Below, piece after piece: positions 25,713 through 35,398 of a stretch of 39,019 nt of DNA. Source of the stretch: JAXGQD01 sp964574395 (GTDB lineage Bacteria; Bacillota; Clostridia; Saccharofermentanales; Fastidiosipilaceae); NCBI GenBank assembly GCA_964574395.1, contig CAZNNL010000016.1:1-39019 (forward strand). The letters are read 5' to 3'. A program made the translations under genes and the position numbers. Each line of letters begins with the position of its first letter. Within the stretch, counting starts at the first letter, position 1. A model generated the notes under the pieces. It saw nothing but the letters and a program-made list of their open reading frames with translations. It searched no databases and was not told where the DNA came from.

Positions 25713-27317
25713 TTAAGATTCTATCCCTTTCTTATGTTCCAGCGCTGCCTTAACAAAATCCTTAAACAAAGGATGTGGGTTAATTGGGCGCGACAAGAAT
25801 TCGGGATGGAACTGGACGCCGACAAACCAGGGATGGTCTTCAAGTTCTATTGCTTCAACTAGGCCTGATTCAGGGTTATGCCCTGAAAAGCGCAGACCAG
25901 CGGCTTCAAGCTGAGGCACATAGTCATTGTTGACTTCATAGCGGTGGCGATGGCGCTCTCTGATTTCAGGCCTTTGATAAGCTTCAAACAATTTCGTATT
26001 AGGCTCAATTTCACAAGCGTAACCACCAAGACGCATGGTTCCACCCAAGATAACTGATGTTTGATCAGGCATGCGATCAACAACCGGGAAAGGCGTCTCA
26101 GAGTCAACTTCCGTGGTATTGGCAGCAGGTAAACCAGCCTTATTGCGTGCATACTCAATGACAGCCATTTGCAAGCCCAGACAAATACCGAAGAACGGAA
26201 TATTATTTTCTCTGGCATATTGAACGGCCAACACCTTACCTTCGATACCCCGCGTTCCAAAGCCACCCGGAACCAGAATGCCATGTACGTCACCCAGTTC
26301 TTCTTCGATGTTCTCTCTTGTCAAAATATCTGAAGAAACCCATTTAATTTCGACACCGGCATTATTAGCAATTCCGCCATGCGTTAAAGACTCGACCACA
26401 CTGAGGAAAGAGTCATGCAAAAGCACATACTTGCCAACCAGCGCAATCTTTACCGTAGTTTCGGGATGAATATGGCGTTGCACCATTTCTCTCCAGGTGG
26501 TTAAATCCGGTGCTTTAGATTCAAGCTTCAAGTCTTTACAGACCAGTTCGGCAAGTCTCGCTTCTTCAAGCATTAGGGGGACTTCATAAAGCGAATCGCA
26601 ATTCGTGTTCTCGATAACGTGGTCGATGGCGACGTTACAGAACAAAGCAATTTTTTCGCGCATCCCCATGGGTACGTGTAAATCACTGCGACAAATCAGG
26701 AAATCAGGTTGGATACCGGATTTTTGCAATTCTTTAACAGAATGCTGTGTGGGTTTGGTCTTCAACTCACCTGTGGCAGATATGTATGGCAAAAGGGTCA
26801 CATGAATATATAAACAATCCTCTTGAGCCAACTGAAAGTGCAATTGACGGATAGCTTCTAAGAAAGGTTGCCCTTCGATATCACCAACGGTACCGCCAAT
26901 CTCAGAAATCACGATATCCGCGTCTTCTCCGGCTGCCAGACAACGGCTTTTAATTTCATTCGTTATGTGCGGTATGACTTGCACCGTATTACCATTGTAG
27001 TCTCCGCGGCGCTCTTTGTTGATTACCGATTGGTACACTTGACCCGAAGAAACACTAGATTTTCTACTGAGTTGTTGGTCCAAGAAACGCTCATAGTGCC
27101 CTAAGTCGAGATCCGTCTCAGCCCCATCGTCGGTAATGAAGACTTCACCATGTTGGTAAGGGTTCATGGTGCCGGGGTCCACGTTGAGGTAGGGGTCAAA
27201 CTTCTGCAAAACAACCTTATAACCTCTTGCTTTTAACAGCTTACCTAAAGAAGCAGCGGTTATTCCCTTACCCAATGAAGAGACCACGCCACCTGTAACG
27301 AAAATGTATTTTGCCAT
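25713..27317 (-). CDS. pyrG: CTP synthase
   Basis: Makes CTP from UTP using ATP and glutamine. The 534 residues contain an N-terminal synthetase domain (about 1-265, starting KYIFVTGGVVSSLGKGITAA with the P-loop, and EIGGTVGDIEGQPF) and a C-terminal class I glutamine amidotransferase domain (about 290-530) with the nucleophile in FFGICLGLQMAV and the His/Glu pair in HPEFLSRP. AAGGGGT precedes the ATG. It is transcribed alone from its own promoter. I saw no GGGC start for the reiterative-transcription attenuation known in Bacillus. Confidence 0.97.
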   Translation of the reverse strand: MAKYIFVTGGVVSSLGKGITAASLGKLLKARGYKVVLQKFDPYLNVDPGTMNPYQHGEVFITDDGAETDLDLGHYERFLDQQLSRKSSVSSGQVYQSVINKERRGDYNGNTVQVIPHITNEIKSRCLAAGEDADIVISEIGGTVGDIEGQPFLEAIRQLHFQLAQEDCLYIHVTLLPYISATGELKTKPTQHSVKELQKSGIQPDFLICRSDLHVPMGMREKIALFCNVAIDHVIENTNCDSLYEVPLMLEEARLAELVCKDLKLESKAPDLTTWREMVQRHIHPETTVKIALVGKYVLLHDSFLSVVESLTHGGIANNAGVEIKWVSSDILTRENIEEELGDVHGILVPGGFGTRGIEGKVLAVQYARENNIPFFGICLGLQMAVIEYARNKAGLPAANTTEVDSETPFPVVDRMPDQTSVILGGTMRLGGYACEIEPNTKLFEAYQRPEIRERHRHRYEVNNDYVPQLEAAGLRFSGHNPESGLVEAIELEDHPWFVGVQFHPEFLSRPINPHPLFKDFVKAALEHKKGIES

Positions 27318-27389
27318 ACTTACCCCTTTTTAATCGCCGAACCGGAAACATATCCGTCGCGCATTTCTTAACAATTCATAAACACACTA

Positions 27390-27418
27390 AATCTATCCTA
27401 CCAAAGAGCATTTTTCAA
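27390..27418 (-). promoter_or_regulatory. Predicted sigma-A promoter of pyrG
   Basis: On the minus strand TTGAAA (27418-27413) and TAGATT (27395-27390) are 17 bases apart, leaving a leader of about 65 bases before the pyrG start. Confidence 0.55.
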
Positions 27419-27448
27419 GGGTGAATTCTGTTAACATGGAGAGGAAAG

Positions 27449-27477
27449 TTGACTAGACAATAGGCAAATAATATTCT
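27449..27477 (+). promoter_or_regulatory. Predicted sigma-A promoter of the FAD/NAD oxidoreductase
   Basis: TTGACT (27449-27454) and TATTCT (27472-27477) are 17 bases apart. A TTTTGCCAA word (27496-27504) lies in the short leader. Confidence 0.55.
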
Positions 27478-27533
27478 GAATTTAACTTCACTTAGTTTTG
27501 CCAATCGCATATGCGCGTAGATAAGGAGATAAT

Positions 27534-28712
27534 ATGTCGGCTTTAAATATTTTAATTATCGGTTCATCCATTGCTGGACTTTCTGCAGCCGAAGCAGCTA
27601 GAGCTAAAGATTCAGAATGTAAAATTACCATCCTATCAGAGGATGCTTACCTCCCCTATTACCGTCAACGCTTATGCGAGATCCTAACAGATCCTAGCGT
27701 TTACGAAAAATTATATTTACATCCCGCAACTTGGTATGAAGAACAGGGCTTTGACTTAAAACTGAATACAAAAGTTACGCAGATTAAACCGGAAAGTAAA
27801 AAGGTCGTTCTAGCGGATGGTTCGACTTTAGCATACGACAGGCTAATCATCGCAACAGGTAGCTACTCGTTTGTACCGCCCACAAAAGGCTCTGATCTCG
27901 AAGGGGTCGAAACCATGTGGACGATGGCTGACGCCCTGCGCATTGAGAAAAAGCTGGCTGGTGTGAGCTCAGCAGTTGTTGTTGGTGGCGGCCTACTTGG
28001 TCTCGAAGCCGCTTATGCTATTTCCAGAAGAGGTATTCGTACAACAGTTTTAGAACGTTTACCCAGACTGATGATGCGTCAACTGGATGAACGTTCCGCA
28101 GAAATTTTTACTGACCAAGTAAAAAAGGAAGGTTCCGACGTTGCCACGAATGCATTTATTGAAGAAATCTACGCGTCCGAAACAGGAAAAGTGGGAGGCG
28201 TCCGTCTGGAAGATGGCAACGATTACCATGCTGACTTAGTGCTGATTTCGACAGGCGTACGCGCCCGCGTTGATGCTCTGGAAGGAACTGATATTGCTTT
28301 GGACCGTTGTATTGTCGTAGATAAACACATGCGCACCAATATCGCAGATATTTTCGCTGTTGGAGACTGCGCTATCTTGGATAACCGCTGGTATGGGCTG
28401 TGGATGATCGCTAAGCAACAAGGTGAAATCGCCGGGCAAAACGCAGTAGGTTCCGACATATCTTACGAAATGCCTGTACCGCCCTACATGGTTAACACCA
28501 TGGGCATACGCGTCGCCTCAGCAGGACTTATTGAAGAAAGTAATGTCATAGATGAAGAACTCTTGGCACAAATCCACGCAGACATTGATGAAAACAGTGA
28601 ATTACATCAATACGCCAAAAAGATTTATGTTGGCGACAAACTCAGCGGCTTTGTACTTTTAGGCGACACCAAATCATTTGGCAGCCTCAGTAAAGAATTG
28701 CGTTCCGAATAA
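27534..28712 (+). CDS. FAD/NAD(P)-dependent oxidoreductase, NADH:rubredoxin reductase-like
   Basis: 392 residues of the pyridine nucleotide-disulfide class-I-like fold. FAD-binding N terminus IIGSSIAGLSAAEAAR; NAD-binding motif VVVGGGLLGLEAAYAI (about 147-162); second FAD motif IFAVGDCAI (about 272-280). A C-terminal ~90-residue domain follows. There is no redox-active CxxxxC pair, so it is not a disulfide reductase; the pattern is that of rubredoxin reductases and the NirB/Nox-like enzymes of anaerobes, which detoxify oxygen with rubredoxin or flavodiiron partners. AAGGAG precedes the ATG. No electron acceptor gene is adjacent. Confidence 0.82.
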   Translation: MSALNILIIGSSIAGLSAAEAARAKDSECKITILSEDAYLPYYRQRLCEILTDPSVYEKLYLHPATWYEEQGFDLKLNTKVTQIKPESKKVVLADGSTLAYDRLIIATGSYSFVPPTKGSDLEGVETMWTMADALRIEKKLAGVSSAVVVGGGLLGLEAAYAISRRGIRTTVLERLPRLMMRQLDERSAEIFTDQVKKEGSDVATNAFIEEIYASETGKVGGVRLEDGNDYHADLVLISTGVRARVDALEGTDIALDRCIVVDKHMRTNIADIFAVGDCAILDNRWYGLWMIAKQQGEIAGQNAVGSDISYEMPVPPYMVNTMGIRVASAGLIEESNVIDEELLAQIHADIDENSELHQYAKKIYVGDKLSGFVLLGDTKSFGSLSKELRSE

Positions 28713-28736
28713 TTACAAAGCTGCCATCTTAGGGCT

Positions 28737-28877
28737 TGGAATTACAAAAATGACGCTGTATCAAACTCTACTTTGATGCAACGGATTTTTTGCTACAAAA
28801 CGGGCGTTCGAAGGCAAAATAGCAACAAAAATGACGCTGTATCAAACTCCACCTTGATGCAGAGTATTTTTTGCTAT
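28737..28877. repeat. Doubled palindromic repeat between oxidoreductase and trmO
   Basis: Two units (28737-28798 and about 28811-28877) of the same family as 20061-20194: a left arm with AAAATGACGCTGTATCAA, a short loop and a right arm with TTGATGCA then GATTTTTTGC or TATTTTTTGC. They fill the gap between convergent genes and probably end both transcripts. No other terminator is visible here. Confidence 0.85.
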
Positions 28878-28901
28878 TCGACGGACATAGGTCGAATGTA
28901 G

Positions 28902-29585
28902 CTAAGACAAGTCGTCCGGAAGCTTCGTGATATCAATCACGCGCAACGTTTTGCCATCCGTCATAAACTGAATATTAAAACCCGCAAAGCTTAATCCAAA
29001 AACGCGTTCAGGGTCGTCGATGTAAGCAGGCCTTGGATCGTGTGCTAGCACATCCACCAGAGCTTTCTGCTTATTAACAGGCACAATTTCCAGCTGCGCT
29101 TCATCAAGCACAACTTCTAACAGTTCATCCTTTTGACGCTCGTATGGGCTCAGTGCGCCTTGCTGGCAATCCGCGTATGGCAAGTAAGGCTTGATGTCAA
29201 AAATTGGTGTGCCATCCATCAAATCAGCGCCACTTACATGCAAGACGGGACCCAATTCAGGATGCTGTTCAATTCGCTCCAGAGCAACACAGGACAAACC
29301 TATCGGATTGGGTCTAAAAGGCGAGCGTGTGGCAAAAACACCCACATGCACGTTCCCACCTAAGCGCGGCGGCCGAACGGTCGCAGACCATGTGTCCCGC
29401 TTGGCTTCAGAGAACTCCCAAATCAGCCAAATATGCGAATAGCTTTCCAAACCGCGCACAGCATTAATGTCACGAAATTCAGCTTCGAAGACAATCCACG
29501 CTTGTAAACTAGCAATCAAACCACTCTGGCGCGGTATGCCAAATTTATCCGGAAAATCGCTCTGCATTCTTGCAATAACCTTCAC
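28902..29585 (-). CDS. trmO: tRNA (N6-threonylcarbamoyladenosine(37)-N6)-methyltransferase
   Basis: Adds a methyl group to t6A37 of certain tRNAs, using S-adenosylmethionine. The 227 residues match the YaeB/TrmO (TsaA) family: an N-terminal beta-barrel with FGIPRQSGL, then VRPPRLGGNVHVGVFATRSP followed by RPNPIGLSC, and GTPIFDIKPYLPYAD. The start is GTG, overlapping the mfd stop by one base, with AGGGGT upstream, so it is translated from the glmU-pth-mfd transcript. Confidence 0.93.
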   Translation of the reverse strand: MKVIARMQSDFPDKFGIPRQSGLIASLQAWIVFEAEFRDINAVRGLESYSHIWLIWEFSEAKRDTWSATVRPPRLGGNVHVGVFATRSPFRPNPIGLSCVALERIEQHPELGPVLHVSGADLMDGTPIFDIKPYLPYADCQQGALSPYERQKDELLEVVLDEAQLEIVPVNKQKALVDVLAHDPRPAYIDDPERVFGLSFAGFNIQFMTDGKTLRVIDITKLPDDLS

Positions 29586-32500
29586 TACGCGTTACCCCTA
29601 GCCCCAACCACTTCTAGCTGCGCAAACAGTTTCTTCAACTTTGCGGGATAAGTCGTTTTATCATTACCGATCCCACGATAGACAACATAGGGTCTTGTGC
29701 CAGCATTAAACAAGAGTTGACCTTTGTAGTCAGCCAAATTCATCAACTTCGACAACTGCTCCATGTCAGGGCGTATTTCAGTGCTATACGTAAACACAGC
29801 GCTATCTTTCACCACAGAGATTTTGGCAAAACCCATCCCCGCCGCACGCGCACGCAAGTAGGCAATGTCCATCAGTGTAGTCACACTTAACGGCGGATCC
29901 CCATAACGATCCAAAAGTTCGTCTACAACATCTCGGTAAATTTCCAAATCATTAATCTGAGCAATGCGACGATAAATATCCATGCGCTCACCATCGTCAG
30001 AAATATAGTCTGAACTGATGTATGAGTCCAAAGTCAGTTCGAGTACACACTCCACGGTCTTGACTTGAACAGCGGACGGAACGATGCCGTCTTCGGTGTC
30101 GGACTCCGCTTTTGCCAGTTGTATTTCCTCGTCTAACATACGTGTGTACAAGTCATAACCGATAGCATTAAGCTGACCATGTTGTTCGGCACCCAACAAA
30201 TTACCCGCCCCGCGCACTTCTAGGTCGCGCAACGCTATTTTAAAGCCCGCACCCAGTTCAGTGAAGTCGCGAATTGTAGCCAAGCGTTTTTCAGCTATTT
30301 CTGTCAACACTTTATCGCGCTGGTAAGTAATGTAGGCATAAGCCTGACGTTCCGAACGCCCCACCCTACCACGCAACTGATAGAGTTGTGCCAAACCCAT
30401 GCGGTCGGCATGCTCGACTATTAAAGTATTTACGCGCGGCATGTCAATACCCGATTCAATAATTGTGGTGCAGACCAAAATATCCGCCTCACCTTCAACG
30501 AAGTTCATAATGACATCTTCCAGTTCACGCTCTGACATTTGGCCATGTGCGATAAGGATGCGCGCACCAGGCAGGAGCTGCTCTAATTGTGCGGCTTTCT
30601 CTAGTATCGTGTGTGTATTGTTGTGCAAGTAAAAGACTTGACCATCCCGCGCAATTTCTCGCAAGATAGCATCTTGCACCAGAGCCTCATCAAACTCTAA
30701 GACATACGTTTGAACCGGCCTGCGATCTTCCGGCGCCTCATCAATGACTGAAATATCCCTAATACCTGACATCGACATATGTAAGGTGCGCGGTATCGGG
30801 GTGGCGGACATGCTCAACACGTCTACAGTTGGCGTCAATGCTTTCAGTTTCTCTTTATGGTCAACACCAAATCGTTGTTCCTCGTCTACTACTAACAAGC
30901 CGAGATTTTTGAACATAACGTCCTTCGAAAGAATGCGGTGTGTTCCGATGACTACGTCAATGGCGCCAGATTTGAGTCCTCGGACTGTTTTGGCTCGTTC
31001 TTTAGCGCTGGCAAAACGACTCAAATGCCCGACTCTGACAGGAAAACTACCTATTCTTTCTAAAAAATTCTGGTAGTGCTGCTGGGCAAGCACGGTGGTA
31101 GGTGCCAGAATGGCGGCTTGCATGCCGTCTTGGACGCATTTGAAGACTGCTCGGAAGGCGACTTCAGTTTTGCCAAAACCAACATCACCGCACAGCAGAC
31201 GATCCATGACCCTGGTGCTTTCCATATCAGCGCTGATTTCTCTGATTGAACGTAGTTGATCATCCGTTTCTTCGTAAGGGAAGGAATCAGCAAACTCACG
31301 ATCCCAAGGCGTTTCCGGGGAGAACGCATGCCCTTTTTTCTCTTTTCTCAGGCTATACAACTTGACCAAGTCGGTGGCCAACTTTTTGATTGAACTACGG
31401 GCTTTCTCTTTCTGTCTGCCCCATTCCGCGCCACCAATGCGCGACAATTTTACATCTTTACTTTCGCTACCAACATACTTTTGGAGCAAACTCAGTTGTT
31501 CCATGGGCAGGTAAAGACGCTCGTTATTGGCGTACATCACGGTCAGGTAATCACGTCTAGTGCCTGCGGCATCGTTTGTATTCGTGATGCCTTCGTAGAG
31601 TCCAATGCCGTAGCTTTCATGAACAACTTTTTCACCTGGCTGTAAGTCCGAGAAAAAATTGATGCGTAAGGCGTTGTTCTCTTTGCGTTTACGACTCTTT
31701 CTTTGTATGCCAAAAAGGTCTTGTGCGCCACAGACAATGAGTTTGGCGGAAGGGTAGACAAAGCCTTCTTTCAGTTCGCGTTCTATAACGCGTACGGCTA
31801 AGCCATTTTTCGCTACAAAGGCCCTTATGCCTTCTAATCGATCCGGGCTATGTACAAGCAAGTGGATATGCTCACCCGCGGCAGCCATCGTCCTAAGCCA
31901 TGCCAAAAGCTTATCGTCCTGTCCATGAAAGTGCTCAGCGTCTCTGCCCTGGATGCTTCTATCTGTGGCCCGTGGAAAGCCGTTGCCGCTACTGCGCATG
32001 GTAGCGAGAGAAATAAGCTGTTTTCGGCTGTCTAGTGCCTTCATGACATCCACACTTGCTATTTGTGCCTCAGCCGCTAGTGGCACAGTTTGCCCCTTTA
32101 AAAGTAAGGTGCTAAAGCGCTGTTGAAAATCAGCTTGCGCTCCATCGAGACGATGCTTCATCTGTACGGGTTCATCCACCGCCATCAAAGCATTTTTATA
32201 GTCGATATAGTCCAAGATGGTATAAACGTCCTCACCCATAATCAGCCCCATCCAACGTTCCAGACTTGGGCAATCCAGGCCGTTGCGCAACTCCTCAAGT
32301 TCTTTATCAAGGCTAACTTTTAATGTCTGTAAGGCTTCGGATGAACCCGCTTGCTTTCTAAACTTAATCAGGGCTTCCTCGCCATAAGCTTCAATTTCAT
32401 CCGCTAAGCTCATGCTATCGTAGGCAAAAGGAGCAAGCTCACGCACAGGCGCAAAATACGCCGTTTCAACGCCATCTATACTCCGTTGATTGACTGGGTC

Positions 32501-33190
32501 AAAGGCTCTTAAGTCATCTATTTCTTCATCAAAGAAAGAAATACGGTAACCAAAACTAAGGCTCTCCGTGCTTTCCGAAACGATTTCTTGTTTTGCAGTG
32601 TTGAGGGAAATGACGTCAAGAATATCACCGCGTCTGGCGAATTCACCCGGGCTTTCCGCCCTTTTAACGCGCTCATAGCCTAATTTAAGTAACGCTTTCT
32701 CAAGCGCAAGAGGGGCATAGCTTTGACCTTTTTGGATTTTAAGCATGCCGGCAATAAAGGTGCCCGGTGCCAGCGTGCGTTGTAATAGCGCTGCAGCAAC
32801 AACAATTAAGACTTTGACTTCTCCCCTAAGCCACGCTTGGATAACGCCTAAGCGTGCGTGCTCTGCTTCATGGGAAGCAGCATCTGCCGTGCTAAGTACC
32901 ATTTCGCGCGGCCTTAACAGGGCAACCGAATCTGGCGCAAGGACGTAAGCCTTAAGATTCGCTTCAAGCGTCCGAGCGCGCAGCTCATCTGCGACAAGCA
33001 ATACTAGCGGCCTTTGGCTATCCTGCGCTAAGGCTGCGAGTAAATAGGCCTTTTGGCTATCTTGAGGGCCAAACAGGTTCGTGCGTTGCTCAGGTTTTGC
33101 CAATAGTTCTGCAAAATCACTATCTGCCTTCGCCAATTTCAGCAAGTCGATTTGTGCTTGGTCTGCGTTTTTCATACTGTTTTCTCGCAT
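29585..33190 (-). CDS. mfd: Transcription-repair coupling factor
   Basis: An ATP-dependent DNA translocase that removes RNA polymerase stalled at lesions and recruits UvrA. The 1201 residues contain, in order, the UvrB-like N-terminal module, the RNA-polymerase-interaction domain (PGEKVVHESYGIGLYEG, about 515-600), the RecG-like motor with Walker A GDVGFGKTEV near 673 and the DEEQ box near 770, LSMSATPIPRTL, LRGRVGRS and the C-terminal TRCF domain. The ATG directly follows the pth stop without a gap; a second ATG five codons in is a possible alternative start. Confidence 0.96.
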   Translation of the reverse strand: MRENSMKNADQAQIDLLKLAKADSDFAELLAKPEQRTNLFGPQDSQKAYLLAALAQDSQRPLVLLVADELRARTLEANLKAYVLAPDSVALLRPREMVLSTADAASHEAEHARLGVIQAWLRGEVKVLIVVAAALLQRTLAPGTFIAGMLKIQKGQSYAPLALEKALLKLGYERVKRAESPGEFARRGDILDVISLNTAKQEIVSESTESLSFGYRISFFDEEIDDLRAFDPVNQRSIDGVETAYFAPVRELAPFAYDSMSLADEIEAYGEEALIKFRKQAGSSEALQTLKVSLDKELEELRNGLDCPSLERWMGLIMGEDVYTILDYIDYKNALMAVDEPVQMKHRLDGAQADFQQRFSTLLLKGQTVPLAAEAQIASVDVMKALDSRKQLISLATMRSSGNGFPRATDRSIQGRDAEHFHGQDDKLLAWLRTMAAAGEHIHLLVHSPDRLEGIRAFVAKNGLAVRVIERELKEGFVYPSAKLIVCGAQDLFGIQRKSRKRKENNALRINFFSDLQPGEKVVHESYGIGLYEGITNTNDAAGTRRDYLTVMYANNERLYLPMEQLSLLQKYVGSESKDVKLSRIGGAEWGRQKEKARSSIKKLATDLVKLYSLRKEKKGHAFSPETPWDREFADSFPYEETDDQLRSIREISADMESTRVMDRLLCGDVGFGKTEVAFRAVFKCVQDGMQAAILAPTTVLAQQHYQNFLERIGSFPVRVGHLSRFASAKERAKTVRGLKSGAIDVVIGTHRILSKDVMFKNLGLLVVDEEQRFGVDHKEKLKALTPTVDVLSMSATPIPRTLHMSMSGIRDISVIDEAPEDRRPVQTYVLEFDEALVQDAILREIARDGQVFYLHNNTHTILEKAAQLEQLLPGARILIAHGQMSERELEDVIMNFVEGEADILVCTTIIESGIDMPRVNTLIVEHADRMGLAQLYQLRGRVGRSERQAYAYITYQRDKVLTEIAEKRLATIRDFTELGAGFKIALRDLEVRGAGNLLGAEQHGQLNAIGYDLYTRMLDEEIQLAKAESDTEDGIVPSAVQVKTVECVLELTLDSYISSDYISDDGERMDIYRRIAQINDLEIYRDVVDELLDRYGDPPLSVTTLMDIAYLRARAAGMGFAKISVVKDSAVFTYSTEIRPDMEQLSKLMNLADYKGQLLFNAGTRPYVVYRGIGNDKTTYPAKLKKLFAQLEVVGARGNA

Positions 33191-33787
33191 TTAGTTGACC
33201 TGTCGCATCGCGGCTTCCAAATCACTCTCAATAAACAAGAGTGCGGCATCAGCAGCACGTTTTAAGCTCTGAAAAACAAGTTCTTGCTGCTCTTTTGGGA
33301 TATTGTCTAGCACATAGTCCACCAGTTCACGCTGTTCAGGAACGGGGCCAATCCCGATGCGTAAACGCGCAAAATCCTCACTACTCAGGTGTTGTAAAAT
33401 CGATTTCATCCCTTTATGCGTCCCTGCTCCCCCGCGTCCACGCAGCCTTAGCTGACCGATACTGAGATCAATATCGTCATAGAGTACGATGAGACGCGCT
33501 AGGTCTATTTTAAAATAGTCCAAGGCCGCTCTGACGCTTTCTCCACTGAGGTTCATATACGTTTCTGGTTTTAATAATATGATATTGTGACCACGATAGT
33601 TGGCTTGCGTGTAAGCCCCTTTAAAGCGCGCTTTGTTTAGGCGCACACCAAGTTTCTCCGCAAGGATATCAATGGCTAAATAGCCACAATTGTGCCAAGT
33701 ACGCTCGTAACGTGTACCAGGGTTTCCTAATCCAACGATTAGCCAGTATTCTTTTGTGTTAGTTAATGTCTTTCTCTTGAATAACAC
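33191..33787 (-). CDS. pth: Peptidyl-tRNA hydrolase
   Basis: Releases peptides from prematurely dissociated peptidyl-tRNA. I start it at GTG 33787 (198 residues), preceded by GGAG 10 bases away and 4 bases after the glmU stop; a longer reading would overlap glmU by 92 bases and add a basic leader without family similarity. Motifs: LIVGLGNPGTRYERTWHNCG with catalytic His, KPETYMNLSG, VLYDDIDLSIG and GGAGTHKGMKSI. It is the middle gene of glmU-pth-mfd, the usual Bacillota order without prs. Confidence 0.95.
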   Translation of the reverse strand: MLFKRKTLTNTKEYWLIVGLGNPGTRYERTWHNCGYLAIDILAEKLGVRLNKARFKGAYTQANYRGHNIILLKPETYMNLSGESVRAALDYFKIDLARLIVLYDDIDLSIGQLRLRGRGGAGTHKGMKSILQHLSSEDFARLRIGIGPVPEQRELVDYVLDNIPKEQQELVFQSLKRAADAALLFIESDLEAAMRQVN

Positions 33788-33791
33788 GCGT

Positions 33792-35147
33792 TTATTTCTC
33801 CGCTTTGTTTTTTCCCCATGTGAAAAGAGAGCGCTTACTCTGCTTGATGATACTTCCCGGAGGTAAGTCTGTTTTCTCTGCAATTACAAAGGGTCTAAAA
33901 AGTCTACTTAATGCACCGATCTCCGCTCCTGCGCCAATTTGCGAATAAATCTTTTCCTGTGCTTCTTTTGGTTCAGTTATCGCAGCAAGATGCAGAGGGT
34001 CTACGGTGATCACACCACGGCCGATAAAGCTGCTTTCTCCTAGTTCACAAGTGCTGAGGAAAGTTTGGCTGTCAATTTCGCATAGTTTCCCTATGCGGCA
34101 GTCACAGAGTTCAACATTATCTCTGACTTTAGCGCGATACGCAACATGAACATTCTCATGTAAGTTAGCGTTAAAGCCAATCTTCACTTCATCATCTATT
34201 GAGCATTCAAAGAAATTACCACTGCCCAAATGGCAATCCTGCCCAATTGTTGCATGGTGCAGAAAACAGCGCGGTCCCAAATATGTTCGAGCATGTACAT
34301 GTGTGTTTCCACTTAGACGACAACCGGAAGAAACATGCACATCTTTCTCTAAGACAACGTCTGCTTCAATATAACAAGCATCAGGGTTTTCAATAGTGAC
34401 GCCTTTAAGCATGTGTTGTTCACAAATTCTGCGATTCATGCGTCTGCGAACAGTTTCAAGCTGAACTCTATTTTCAACTCCAATACTCTCTTCGTAGGGA
34501 ATTTTGTAGGTCATTAGTTTTCGGCCGTCGGCAATCATTTTGTTGATGATGGTGGGGATGCGCATCGTGCCGCTGTTTTGCCAATCTAATTGGCCCATAA
34601 AAGAAAGCAAGAGTGCTGTATCAAAACAATAAATGCCCGTATCAATTTCGTGGTAGCTTGCTTGTGCGAATTCGTCTGTGAAAGGTTCGCTTAAATATTC
34701 GACTTCTCCTGCCGCACTCCTAACCACCTCACTTGCCGGTCCAGGCGTTCTAGTCTCCGCGGTAACAATCAAGGAGGCCGGTCTGTTGCGTTCGAAATAA
34801 CGCAATAAATCGATGATGGTTTTACTTTGTAAAAGAGGTGCATCTCCTGGCAAAACCAATGTACACCCGCTACGCGACTCTAAAAAGCTTGACCCCATCA
34901 AAACCGCGTGCCCAGTTCCCAATTGGTTCTCTTGCAAAACGTAGATTTTATCCTCGCCCAACGCATGCCTCACCTGTTCTTGTTGATAACCAACGACATA
35001 CAGTTGATCTTTCGCGCCTGCATTTTCTAAAGCTAAGCTTAGCCACTGAATCATCGGTTTTCCGCAGACGTCATGAACAAATCTTGACCTGTCGGAATGC
35101 ATGCCTTTGTCTTCACCAGCTGCCAATATTAGAGCGCATACATCCAT
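33792..35147 (-). CDS. glmU: GlmU-like nucleotidyltransferase / left-handed beta-helix protein, divergent
   Basis: 451 residues with the two-domain plan of GlmU: an N-terminal nucleotidyltransferase (LILAAG, LGTGHAV, LPGDAPLL, EIDTGIYCF) and C-terminal hexapeptide repeats. Its place before pth and mfd is that of glmU. However, canonical GxGTRM is GEDKGM, the following PKxLH is RFVH, GYGR and the IVE-KDA segment are missing, EYYLTD is replaced by TMRIPT, and the acetyltransferase NHLxYxGD motif is not recognisable (FNANLHENVHV). Whether it still makes UDP-GlcNAc is doubtful. GGAGG and AGG precede the ATG. It could be a retargeted paralogue. Confidence 0.8.
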   Translation of the reverse strand: MDVCALILAAGEDKGMHSDRSRFVHDVCGKPMIQWLSLALENAGAKDQLYVVGYQQEQVRHALGEDKIYVLQENQLGTGHAVLMGSSFLESRSGCTLVLPGDAPLLQSKTIIDLLRYFERNRPASLIVTAETRTPGPASEVVRSAAGEVEYLSEPFTDEFAQASYHEIDTGIYCFDTALLLSFMGQLDWQNSGTMRIPTIINKMIADGRKLMTYKIPYEESIGVENRVQLETVRRRMNRRICEQHMLKGVTIENPDACYIEADVVLEKDVHVSSGCRLSGNTHVHARTYLGPRCFLHHATIGQDCHLGSGNFFECSIDDEVKIGFNANLHENVHVAYRAKVRDNVELCDCRIGKLCEIDSQTFLSTCELGESSFIGRGVITVDPLHLAAITEPKEAQEKIYSQIGAGAEIGALSRLFRPFVIAEKTDLPPGSIIKQSKRSLFTWGKNKAEK

Positions 35148-35398
35148 CTTTTCCTCTTATCCTCCATGACTAATCGTCTGCTTATCGAAAGAATTGCCAA
35201 GATGTACCTCATGTCAATGTAATTCTTACTAAGCACACAGAAAAACGCCCCATTTACAAAACGTGAAGGGGAACAATTTCCAAATATTTGTTTTCAGTAT
35301 AACATCGCTCAAAGTTTTAACTGTGTACGATATGTGAAAAGTAATCACCTATAAAATCATAGTTTTTCCCTTGGTTATTACATTTATGCCGCCAAGCA

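Noticed and set aside
33788..33883. A longer Pth start overlapping glmU by 92 bases
   Set aside because: The added basic residues are outside the family, and GTG at 33787 has a suitable ribosome-binding site.
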